Source: a virus
Strand: one strand, 5' to 3'
DNA: 22,300 bases
IMG/VR virus record: IMGVR_UViG_3300042731_007306
Coordinates: 1-22,300 of that record
Position numbers and translations under genes: made by a program
The notes under the pieces: model-generated
Told to the model about the DNA's origin: nothing
Seen by the model: only the letters and a program-made list of their open reading frames with translations
Databases searched by the model: none
In this document: positions 5,877 through 11,519 of the stretch, piece by piece
Position numbering within the stretch: the stretch's first letter is position 1
How the letters are laid out: every line of letters begins with the position of its first letter

Positions 5877-6225
5877 CCCTATTTCAAGGTCGCGTCGTAT
5901 AAGAAACCACTATGGGAACTCAGCCGAGTTTTGGAGCAAAAACGCAGATTCCGGGCGCCATGTGCAACAGTCATACAAGCCCTTGTGGTGTGTCAGTCTG
6001 GCGTGTGGCCCTGGCCCTGTTTCGGGCTCTTCGGCTCTTTTTCGGCTGGGGCTTGAGATTGGCCAGTTTTCGGCTCCCGGCAGGCCCCCAGGGGGGGGGG
6101 AGGGACCATGGCCCCTGGCAGGCCCCCGGCCGGTGGAACAAGTATACCCCCCTCCTCTCCTGTGGAGGTGTTCAGGGGGTTGATGTGGGAATTTTGGTGG
6201 TATCGCGCGTGTGTGAGGTTTTTTG
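5877..6225. other. Intergenic region with TTCGGCT repeats, G10 run and hairpin (origin-like)
   Basis: No convincing gene lies here. TTCGGCT occurs at 6030-6036, 6041-6047 and 6069-6075, with a variant TTCGGGCT at 6021-6028. GGCAGGCCCCC is repeated at 6079-6089 and 6117-6127. CCAGGGG (6088-6094) can pair with CCCCTGG (6112-6118), and a run of ten G spans 6091-6100. The plus strand is C-rich to the left and G-rich to the right. Iteron-like repeats at a skew switch suggest a replication or transcription control region, but a frame at 5960-6226 that overlaps the next gene's ATG could be a small coupled gene. Confidence 0.4.
6183..6213 (+). promoter_or_regulatory. Upstream motif copy 1 (before the radical SAM gene)
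   Basis: ATGTGGGAATTTTGGT followed after a few bases by TCGCGCG and GTG. Nearly the same arrangement is found at 7129-7160, in both cases 13 to 36 bp before a gene start. The conserved core is ATGTGG(G)AATTTTGGT. It does not resemble a sigma70 promoter closely; a phage-specific promoter, regulator site or RNA element are all possible. Confidence 0.4.
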
Positions 6226-7113
6226 ATGGAGCGAGGTTTGATCCGGGTATTTCCGCGGAGGACGAGGGCGACGCCGTGCGATGAGGGGGCGTTTGATCAT
6301 CGCTTCTGGCCGGGGCTGTGGGATAAGTGCGGGGAAGTGCACATTTCGGTAACATTTTCGGCTGACAAGGGGAAGGCAGAGGAGTTGGCTAGGATATGGG
6401 CGCCAGTATGCGGGGGCAATGTGAAAGTGGGGGGTCCGGCTTATGGGGATCCAGGAGGTGAATTCCGGGTTGGGCAATATCTACGGCCGGGATATGTGAT
6501 CACGAGTCGGGGCTGTCCGAACCGGTGTTGGTTTTGCCAAGCGTGGCGGCGAGAAGGACGGGAGGTACGGGAATTGCAGATTCAGGACGGGTACAACGTC
6601 CTGGACAGCAACCTCTTGGCATGCAGTAGGCAGCACGTGGAAACGGTATTCGAGATGCTGTCGCGGCAGAAGGAGAAGGCGCGGTTTACAGGGGGGCTGG
6701 AAGCTGCGAGGCTGGCGCCATGGCATGTGGAATGGCTGGCGAAGCTGAAGCCGAAAGTGATGTGGTTTGCCTACGACACGGCGGATGATTTGGAGCCGTT
6801 GATGAGCGCGAGTCGGCTTTTGCAAGACGCGGGGCTGATGGGGGCTGCGCATCAGGCATGCTGCTACGTACTGATTGGATGGCGGGATGACACGATCCGA
6901 GAGGCTGAGCAGCGGTTGAGACGGGTAGTACGGCTGGGATTTTTTCCGCAAGCGATGCTGCTGGACAACGGGGTGCATCTACCTCCGGCGGAAAGACGAA
7001 CATGGCGGGAATTCCGGTGGGAATGGGCCACCAAGAAGATGGTGGGAGCGAAGATGAAGCGGATTGGGCAGATAGAGATTCGGAAGGTTCCAGACATCAT
7101 AATCGCACGGTGA
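6226..7113 (+). CDS. Radical SAM superfamily enzyme
   Basis: The signature CPNRCWFC (C97, C101, C104 of 295) is the CxxxCxxC motif that holds the [4Fe-4S] cluster and S-adenosylmethionine in radical SAM enzymes. It is preceded by VITSRG, the usual first strand of the barrel, and followed by segments compatible with the barrel (KVMWFAYDTADD, ACCYVLIGW). The first ~90 residues form a separate region (HISVTF and a Gly/Pro-rich GGPAYGDPGG stretch) reminiscent of the N-terminal part of some B12-binding-type radical SAM proteins, though no cobalamin motif is evident. The start at 6226 has a GAGG site 7 nt upstream and overlaps an upstream TGA. Substrate unknown; modification of nucleic acid or protein during infection is a reasonable guess only. 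Confidence 0.8.
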   Translation: MERGLIRVFPRRTRATPCDEGAFDHRFWPGLWDKCGEVHISVTFSADKGKAEELARIWAPVCGGNVKVGGPAYGDPGGEFRVGQYLRPGYVITSRGCPNRCWFCQAWRREGREVRELQIQDGYNVLDSNLLACSRQHVETVFEMLSRQKEKARFTGGLEAARLAPWHVEWLAKLKPKVMWFAYDTADDLEPLMSASRLLQDAGLMGAAHQACCYVLIGWRDDTIREAEQRLRRVVRLGFFPQAMLLDNGVHLPPAERRTWREFRWEWATKKMVGAKMKRIGQIEIRKVPDIIIAR

Positions 7114-7128
7114 GGGTGATTGGGGACA

Positions 7129-7160
7129 ATGTGGAATTTTGGTAGGGGGTCGCGCGCGTG
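7129..7160 (+). promoter_or_regulatory. Upstream motif copy 2 (before the first RRxFLK gene)
   Basis: ATGTGGAATTTTGGT followed by a short G run and TCGCGCGCGTG, matching the copy at 6183-6213 in sequence and order of parts. It lies in the 80-bp gap after the radical SAM gene and 36 bp before the next ATG. A T-rich stretch (ATATTTTTTT, 7174-7183) follows it. Confidence 0.4.
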
Positions 7161-7195
7161 ATGCGGGGAAATGATATTTTTTTCAGGGAGGGGTG

Positions 7196-7495
7196 ATGAG
7201 GCGTCGTAGTTTTTTGAAGGTGATGCTGGGCGTGTTGGGACTGATGGTGCCCGGGATGAAGGTGGTGGCGGGGGTGTTCCACGTGGAACGTGTGGAGCGG
7301 TGGTTGGAGGGATGGGAGTCGCGGATAGCGATAGAGCGGATGCGGATGGAATGGCGGGATCAGGCGGCGGCCGTGTTGGCGCGTGAGATGGACAGGCAGA
7401 TTTTGGAGGGTATCCGGTGTGGAGGGTTGATTGAGCCGGAGGTCGAGGGGGAAGGGGAGAACGCGGCGGTACCGGAGGGGTATTGGAGGTTTTGA
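7196..7495 (+). CDS. Small protein with twin-arginine-like leader, 99 aa
   Basis: Starts MRRRSFLKVMLGVLGLMVPG: a twin-arginine motif (RRSFLK) followed by a hydrophobic stretch, the standard layout of a Tat signal or an N-terminal membrane anchor. The remaining ~70 residues are helical and charged (WESRIAIERMRMEWRDQAAAVLAREMDRQ). The ATG at 7196 is preferred to the GTG at 7193 for spacing from GGGAGG. A second gene with the same type of leader lies at 8175. The parS-like palindrome at 7275-7290 falls within codons for FHVER. Function unknown; the protein is probably at or across the inner membrane. Confidence 0.6.
   Translation: MRRRSFLKVMLGVLGLMVPGMKVVAGVFHVERVERWLEGWESRIAIERMRMEWRDQAAAVLAREMDRQILEGIRCGGLIEPEVEGEGENAAVPEGYWRF
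7275..7290. promoter_or_regulatory. parS-like centromere site (ParB binding palindrome)
   Basis: TGTTCCACGTGGAACG matches the bacterial parS consensus TGTTNCACGTGNAACA at all specified positions except the last base; 7276-7289 is a perfect 14-bp palindrome. It lies inside a coding region in a G-rich context. ParB loads at such sites and uses them for chromosome or plasmid segregation. No ParA or ParB gene is in the window, so any use would depend on host or distant phage ParB. Confidence 0.55.
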
Positions 7496-7496
7496 G

Positions 7497-7889
7497 ATGA
7501 TCGAGAGTGCAGACAGGTGCCGGGTTGATGGGGACGCGCTGGTTGTGAGGGATATCGCGCAAGGATGCCGACTTCGGGGCGTGGCGTTGTATTGCGGCCC
7601 AGGGTGTCCGTTTTGCGTGGGGCGGGATGAATGGCGAGGGATGGGCAAGGTGACTCAGGTGGAAGCGGGTCCAGACTCTTGGGATGCGGCGGTAAAAGCG
7701 GTGAAGGAAACGTATGGTGTGGATGTGCCGTCAGGAGACTATGAGTTGGAGTTTCTATCTTCTGGCGCAGCGTTCGACAGATACTACTTGAAGCGGCGTG
7801 TACGTTGCTGGGACATCTGCTGCGGGCGTGAGGTGGTGAGGTACCGGGAGATAGAGGAGCCTGTTGCGGAGAAGGAGCGGGGGAAGTGA
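7497..7889 (+). CDS. Cysteine-rich hypothetical protein, 130 aa
   Basis: Two cysteine clusters are visible: YCGPGCPFC near residue 35 and CWDICC near residue 105, which together could form a metal site. Between them is a mixed region ending in a beta-prone ELEFLSSGAAFDRYYLKRRV. The start at 7497 has a TTGGAGG ribosome site 6 nt upstream and is one base after the previous stop; a longer frame overlaps the previous gene and is not used. No family recognised. Confidence 0.6.
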   Translation: MIESADRCRVDGDALVVRDIAQGCRLRGVALYCGPGCPFCVGRDEWRGMGKVTQVEAGPDSWDAAVKAVKETYGVDVPSGDYELEFLSSGAAFDRYYLKRRVRCWDICCGREVVRYREIEEPVAEKERGK

Positions 7890-8137
7890 ACATTGACATA
7901 TTCAAGGCGTTGCCGGCGGATGCGGTGAGGGGGAGGGCGGTGCTGGAGGACAGGAACGGTTTGGGCTCGGCGATAGAGATCGGTGACGGGAAGGCGGCGG
8001 AGGTGGAGCTGGGGGAGAACCGGGTACGGTTGGAGCTGATGGAAGATGGGGGGTTGAAGGTGGTGGATATGTCCGAGGGTGGAGTTTCGGCGAAACTGGA
8101 TACGCTGGGCGAGATACCGAGATCGCGTTTCAGTTGA
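7886..8137 (+). CDS. Hypothetical protein, GTG start, 83 aa
   Basis: The GTG start overlaps the upstream TGA (GTGA) and has AAGGAG 8 nt upstream. The sequence is rich in Gly, Glu and Val with alternating strands (AIEIGDGKAAEVELGENRVRLELM), suggesting a small beta-structured protein. No recognised family. It is part of the dense rightward operon and is followed 37 bp later by the second RRxFLK gene. Confidence 0.55.
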   Translation: MNIDIFKALPADAVRGRAVLEDRNGLGSAIEIGDGKAAEVELGENRVRLELMEDGGLKVVDMSEGGVSAKLDTLGEIPRSRFS

Positions 8138-8174
8138 ATTTGGAGGTTCTGGACAGGAGTCGGGAGGCTGGGCA

Positions 8175-8435
8175 ATGAAGCGCAGGGCATTTCTGAAGGG
8201 GTTGCTGGGGCTGGTGGGTGCGGCTCCTGTGCTCAAGTCTGCGAAATTCAAGTATCCGCCGCGCAAGCCAACTACCGTCAGGTTCGCGAGTAGACGATAT
8301 CGCTTTTCCGACAAGGTGCCGGAGGGAATGATCGAGGACAGCACGATGCGCTACGTGCCGCAGGTCTATTCGGAACGGCTGATGGTGGAGTTCTACAAGC
8401 AACCGGTACCGAAGACAACATTTCGGATGGGGTAG
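8175..8435 (+). CDS. Second small protein with twin-arginine-like leader, 86 aa
   Basis: Starts MKRRAFLKGLLGLVGAAPVL: RRAFLK plus a hydrophobic region and an Ala/Pro-containing possible cleavage area. The leader is closely similar to that of the gene at 7196, but the mature parts differ; here it is a basic segment (KYPPRKPTTVRFASRRYRF) followed by STMRYVPQVYSERLMVEFY. The start at 8175 has GGGAGG 7 nt upstream; an in-frame ATG at 8079 has no such support. Function unknown. Confidence 0.6.
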   Translation: MKRRAFLKGLLGLVGAAPVLKSAKFKYPPRKPTTVRFASRRYRFSDKVPEGMIEDSTMRYVPQVYSERLMVEFYKQPVPKTTFRMG

Positions 8436-8459
8436 AATGGGGGAAACAAGGAATCACTG

Positions 8460-8669
8460 ATGGATATGGCCAAACTGGACGAACTATTGCAGGTGTTCTC
8501 AGCTCGCCGAGCAGTATGCCCAATGGCGCAGAGCACAAGGGAAAACGACGGGGCCACTTATCCAGATAACGGACTATCCATGAAAGGAGAAAAAGGAGCA
8601 TCCAGCGGAAACGCTGGGAGCGGATTGAGGGCATTGGCGCAACGCATAGAACACGAGGAGGACAGAGAA
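8460..8669 (+). pseudogene. Probable small gene with a frameshift
   Basis: An ATG at 8460 with an AAGGA site starts MDMAKLDELLQVFS, but soon after this the protein-like reading moves to another frame: from 8503 a stretch of 26 codons (beginning LAEQYAQWRRAQGK and ending QITDYP) runs to a TGA at 8581-8583. The original frame stays open and runs into the next gene, but reads poorly (SARRAVCPMAQSTREN). A one-base change near 8500 would join the two parts into a ~40-aa protein. Sequence error, true decay or overlapping genes cannot be told apart here. Confidence 0.35.
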
Positions 8670-8945
8670 ATGACGACAGAGCTCAAGTCTGCAGAACCAG
8701 CAAACGCAGAGAGATTGTCACAAGTCAGTGCCCAATTGGAAGGGCTGGATAAAGAGGTCACGCGGGCCTCGCAGCTGGAAGGACGGCTGGAATGCGTCTT
8801 GTTACCCGCTAACCCGAGTACAGATGATGAGTCGCCGCCGTGTGATGACCTGATCCCCTTGGCAAAACTGATCTGGCAACTGACGCGGGGGTTGTCGAAC
8901 GTGACGATGCGCTATGAGGAGATGCTGCACCGAATAGAGTTGTGA
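8670..8945 (+). CDS. Hypothetical helical protein, 91 aa
   Basis: The ATG at 8670 has an AGGAGG ribosome site 8 nt upstream, the best start in this frame, although the frame is open back to 8460 and a 161-aa form is possible. The product is mostly helical (MTTELKSAEPANAERLSQVSAQ; coiled-coil-like spacing in SAQLEGLDKEVTRASQLEGRL), has a short acidic linker with one cysteine, and ends in another helix. No family recognised. Confidence 0.6.
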   Translation: MTTELKSAEPANAERLSQVSAQLEGLDKEVTRASQLEGRLECVLLPANPSTDDESPPCDDLIPLAKLIWQLTRGLSNVTMRYEEMLHRIEL

Positions 8946-8954
8946 GGTTCTATC

Positions 8955-9197
8955 ATGAGCAAGCGGATGATGAAAGAGATGGTGCAGCGTTGTCTTGGGG
9001 GCTTGCAGAACATTGGGGCGAACGGAGTGGTGGGTGTTTTGAAGCATGGGGATCAGATCCGGTTTTTCTCGGCGCCGATAGAGGAATTCAATGGGGCGAC
9101 GGTGAGTGCGGCGTTGGTGAAAGCGGGCCAGCAATTGGGGAGGGTGGTGAATGAGGAAGCGGCTATGCGAGCTGCTGCTAAGACTGGCAAGGGTTGA
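8955..9197 (+). CDS. Hypothetical protein, 80 aa
   Basis: Begins MSKRMMKEMVQRCLGGLQNIG, with GAGG 7 nt before the ATG. It has a Gly-rich first half with beta-prone VVGVLKHGDQIRFF and an Ala-rich helical C-terminus. It overlaps the next gene by 47 bp, which is more than the usual few bases in this operon. No recognised function. Confidence 0.6.
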   Translation: MSKRMMKEMVQRCLGGLQNIGANGVVGVLKHGDQIRFFSAPIEEFNGATVSAALVKAGQQLGRVVNEEAAMRAAAKTGKG

Positions 9198-9468
9198 GCC
9201 ATGGCAGATCATGCCGTGGTGGCTGCAGGTGTGCTTCTACGTGCTGTTTCCGAGTAGGATACGGTGCTGGTGGAAAATGCGCGGATATGATCCTGTCAAG
9301 AACGCGTATCACATCCAGGGCATAGATTTTGATGCTCAATTCTTGCACTCATTGGCGCGTCCCGAACGGTTGCCCGGCCCCTGGTTCCGGGTCGTTCAAG
9401 TCGAAGACGGGCTGATCACGATGGAGCGGATGATCTCCGGCGGGAGAACTGATGTCGGTCACGAGTGA
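9151..9468 (+). CDS. Hypothetical protein with hydrophobic N-terminal region, 105 aa
   Basis: The N-terminal part is rich in Trp, Leu and Phe (MPWWLQVCFYVLFPSRIRCWW), consistent with membrane association, and is followed by a soluble part (YDPVKNAYHIQGIDFDAQFL, then PWFRVVQVEDGLITMERM). The start at 9151 follows GGGAGGGTGGTGA and lies inside the preceding gene. Possibly an inner-membrane or membrane-edge phage protein. No family recognised. Confidence 0.5.
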   Translation: MRKRLCELLLRLARVEPWQIMPWWLQVCFYVLFPSRIRCWWKMRGYDPVKNAYHIQGIDFDAQFLHSLARPERLPGPWFRVVQVEDGLITMERMISGGRTDVGHE

Positions 9469-9640
9469 CCAATGTGAACAGCAGCTCCGGCAGTTGGCCG
9501 AGGACCTTCAAGCGGAGGCTGACCAACTCGAGATGGCTGCCGATACGCTGCGGGTGCTCCGGGAAAGTCGCCACCATCAAGAAGCACTGAAGAAAGCACG
9601 GGCATGGGCGCGGACGTTTTTGAAGAAGGAGGCGAAGTGA
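9452..9640 (+). CDS. Small coiled-coil protein, 62 aa
   Basis: Nearly the whole sequence is a charged helix with leucine spacing (QQLRQLAEDLQAEADQLEMA, then LRVLRESRHHQEALKKARAW). GGGAG lies 5 nt before the ATG, which is inside the end of the preceding gene. It may be an oligomerising accessory protein; the exact role is unknown. Confidence 0.6.
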   Translation: MSVTSDQCEQQLRQLAEDLQAEADQLEMAADTLRVLRESRHHQEALKKARAWARTFLKKEAK

Positions 9641-9641
9641 A

Positions 9642-10016
9642 ATGCCGGAATTTCTGGTACGACTGAAACAGAGCCCGCTGGGGATCACCATTCGGCATCC
9701 GCGGTGGAAATACCGGTCCCGGAAGGCGAAAAAGGAATGCGTGCGGAAGGCGAAGAAGTGCTGGGTCTGCGTGAGTGGGCCCGGACTCTTGAGCAGGAGT
9801 CTTGAGGCGCATCACCTTGAGCCGGAACACGTCTCGATCGCGATGGGCCGACCAGAGATGATGTGGAGCCAGAAGAACCTGCGGCCGGTATGCCGGGCAC
9901 ATCACAAGTGGGTTGGGCATCCTTGGGGCTGGCGGACCTGGAACGAAGCATTTGATGAGACGGTACTCGCGTTGAAGTACGCCCACCACACGACAGCAAG
10001 GAGGAAGAGTCTATGA
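9642..10016 (+). CDS. HNH family nuclease-like protein, 124 aa
   Basis: Shows the HNH beta-beta-alpha-metal pattern: CWVC (C40/C43), an HH pair (H57/H58), N79 in NLRPVC and a final C84 with HH (H87/H88). The four cysteine or histidine ligands and the histidines are in the usual order for phage HNH proteins, which often lie near the packaging genes and nick or cut DNA during packaging in some phages. The first ~40 residues are basic. The start has AAGGAGG upstream. Here the gene lies about 4 kb before the large terminase, so a link with packaging is plausible but not shown; it could also be a homing-type nuclease. Confidence 0.75.
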   Translation: MPEFLVRLKQSPLGITIRHPRWKYRSRKAKKECVRKAKKCWVCVSGPGLLSRSLEAHHLEPEHVSIAMGRPEMMWSQKNLRPVCRAHHKWVGHPWGWRTWNEAFDETVLALKYAHHTTARRKSL

Positions 10017-10291
10017 AGTATCGCAAGAAACCCGTAGTCGTCGAGGCAAGCCGATGGTTCAAGATGGGGGATGATCCTGGCGTCGTCCAATACAACAAGG
10101 GTGCCGATCTGCTCCGTGAATGCGAGCACTGTGGGGAGAGAATGGCTGAGCATGGGTGGATCAAGACTCTTGAGGGCGGTCACATTGTCTGCCCGGGAGA
10201 CTGGATTGTCACGGGGATCGAAAAAGAGCGATATCCGGTCAAAAATGGGATTTTCCGTAACACTTATGAGGAGGTGCCGAAGGATGAATAG
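10013..10291 (+). CDS. Conserved phage protein of unknown function, 92 aa
   Basis: The pattern YRKKPVVVEASRW near the start and PGDWIVTGIEKERYPVKNGIF near the end, followed by TYEEV, is a small conserved phage family of unknown function. Two cysteines in ECEHCGE add a possible metal site. The ATG at 10013 has AAGGAGG upstream and the gene overlaps the HNH gene by 4 bp. The next gene starts inside its last codons. Confidence 0.75.
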   Translation: MKYRKKPVVVEASRWFKMGDDPGVVQYNKGADLLRECEHCGERMAEHGWIKTLEGGHIVCPGDWIVTGIEKERYPVKNGIFRNTYEEVPKDE

Positions 10292-10775
10292 GCTGATCTC
10301 TCTATTGCTACTCGTATGCCTGATCCTGGGGGTCGGCTGCGGGTGCGCGTCAATTTGGGAGAAGATCTCAGACCGCCCTTGGCCGCCGTGGCAAAAGCCC
10401 GAAGCTGATCCTGTCATGCCGCCATCTCCCGACACGATACGGCCGACATCCGGGAGTGAACAGTTCCTGTGGAAACCCAAACGCCATAACGGGCCGCAAC
10501 TGATCGTGCTCTTGCCGTACTGGATCGCTCTGATCGACATCGACCGGGTCGAGATCCAGATGGGCAGTACGGTGATCGAGAAGGCCCATAACATGTCCTG
10601 GGAAGAAGGGGTGAACGGCAACAGGGTCCACTGCCGATACACGAAGCCTGGGGGAGCATACGGGAACGGGTTGGCACTGATGGCATACCTGGAAGACGGC
10701 CGTGTCTATGGCTGGGCCATTTTGCACGGCGCCGACAGGGTAGAGAAATACTCGCCCGACTACGCGAAGGAGTGA
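10284..10775 (+). CDS. Lipoprotein paralogue A, 163 aa
   Basis: An N-terminal hydrophobic leader ends in a cysteine region (LILGVGCGC), which looks like a lipobox though position -3 is not ideal. The mature part contains a conserved core shared with the gene at 12268: FLWKP, LIVLLPY, DIDRVEI, EEGVNGN, HCR, GxAYG and LAxxxYxE blocks in the same order. Both proteins are exactly 163 aa. The start overlaps the previous stop. It is probably attached to a membrane; a virion, superinfection-exclusion or lysis role would be guesses. Confidence 0.7.
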   Translation: MNRLISLLLLVCLILGVGCGCASIWEKISDRPWPPWQKPEADPVMPPSPDTIRPTSGSEQFLWKPKRHNGPQLIVLLPYWIALIDIDRVEIQMGSTVIEKAHNMSWEEGVNGNRVHCRYTKPGGAYGNGLALMAYLEDGRVYGWAILHGADRVEKYSPDYAKE

Positions 10776-10776
10776 C

Positions 10777-11199
10777 GTGAACAAAAAGGTCTGCGATTAT
10801 TTGCTCGGGCCAACCACGTTTCGAGTAGGGCTTGTGAGTAATCAAAGCGGCGGTTGTTACTCTCTGCCTACTTCCAGGGACCTCAAGGCTGTGATGAATA
10901 TCGGCGCGGATGTACCGCGGGAGTCTCTCGTCTTTTCCACTTTGCTACATGAGGCGACCGAGGCGTACTGGCACATGACTCAGCGTGCGATGGAACCGAT
11001 GTACCGGGCGCATGATAGCGGTCAGCAAGTCAGAACGTTCATCTTCACGCATCCTGAATTCAGCGAGGGTATGGCCGACGTTGGAGAGTTTGTGTTCTAC
11101 GTGTGGCCCAAGCTCTTGAAGCTGTACCGGGCGCACAAACGGGAGCTACGACAGAAAAGTCGGAAGAAGCGGAAGAAACGAAAAAGAGCGGGAGGCTAG
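10777..11199 (+). CDS. Phage protein with HExxE motif, 140 aa
   Basis: A GTG start with AAGGAG upstream, one base after the previous stop. The central STLLHEATEAYWHM (H58/E59 to E62) is like a metal-binding HExxE/HExxH motif in conserved phage proteins, followed by FTHPEFSEGMADVGEFVFYV, which is also typical of that phage family. Only part of a zinc protease signature is present, so catalysis is doubtful. The C-terminus is extremely basic (KSRKKRKKRKR), and the last 13 bases overlap the tRNA gene. Confidence 0.65.
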   Translation: MNKKVCDYLLGPTTFRVGLVSNQSGGCYSLPTSRDLKAVMNIGADVPRESLVFSTLLHEATEAYWHMTQRAMEPMYRAHDSGQQVRTFIFTHPEFSEGMADVGEFVFYVWPKLLKLYRAHKRELRQKSRKKRKKRKRAGG

Positions 11200-11262
11200 G
11201 CGTGGTCGCCTGGGATGGCTCATAACCATCCAATGTGGGTTCAACTCCCACTCCCGCAACCA
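11187..11262 (+). tRNA. tRNA with CAU anticodon (tRNA-Met or Ile2-type), atypical D-arm
   Basis: An anticodon stem GATGG/CCATC (11214-11218 with 11226-11230) holds a seven-base loop CTCATAA with CAT at 11221-11223. The T-arm GTGGG-TTCAACT-CCCAC is canonical, and the acceptor pairs 11188-11193 with 11252-11257; CCA is encoded at 11260-11262. Position 1 (A) faces A72, unpaired. The D-arm is odd: AGGC/GCCT at 11198-11211 has a six-base loop with a longer linker before it. Total 76 nt. The 5' end overlaps the preceding gene. Without a fold program the identity (Met or lysidine-modified Ile2) cannot be decided. Confidence 0.65.
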
Positions 11263-11282
11263 ATGGCAGGAAGGACAGCAAG

Positions 11283-11519
11283 ATGATCCAATGCGACAAG
11301 TGCGAAACCAGCGTGGCTGATGTCGATAAAGTCTTCGAGGTAGAGGACTTCGGGACAGTGCCGGCCACCAAGCAGCTCTGCGTGAAATGCAGCCGAAAAC
11401 TCGCGAAGGCCCGCCAGACCTTTCAGAATCAATGGAACAAGAAGCTCGATAAGGCCAGGCGGAAGTTCGAGGACGAATGGCTGGAGGGCAAGGTGAAGGA
11501 CGAGGAGGATGCGGAATGA
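11283..11519 (+). CDS. Zinc-knuckle protein with basic tail, 78 aa
   Basis: CxxC pairs at C4/C7 (CDKC) and C33/C36 (CVKC) make a zinc-ribbon-like site in the first half; the second half is a charged helix (KLAKARQTFQNQWNKKLDKA). The ATG at 11283 has AAGGA 7 nt upstream and follows the tRNA by 20 bp; the frame is open farther back into the tRNA, which is ignored. Role unknown. Confidence 0.65.
   Translation: MIQCDKCETSVADVDKVFEVEDFGTVPATKQLCVKCSRKLAKARQTFQNQWNKKLDKARRKFEDEWLEGKVKDEEDAE

Noticed and set aside
6091-6100. Run of ten G as a phase-variation tract
   Set aside because: It does not lie in a supported gene; it is a likely place for sequencing slippage, so no switch is claimed.
6635-6650. 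Second CACGTGGAA sequence in the radical SAM gene as a further parS site
   Set aside because: Only one half matches parS; the left arm (GGCAG) does not, so it is at most a half-site.
6864-8190. Minus-strand open frames of 180-280 codons rich in Pro, Ser and His opposite 6.9-8.2 kb
   Set aside because: Products are low-complexity mirrors of the G-rich plus-strand genes, which have ribosome sites, motif content and tight junctions.
9902-10642. Minus-strand 246-codon open frame
   Set aside because: It covers the conserved phage protein and lipoprotein genes on the other strand, with no motif or ribosome site of its own.
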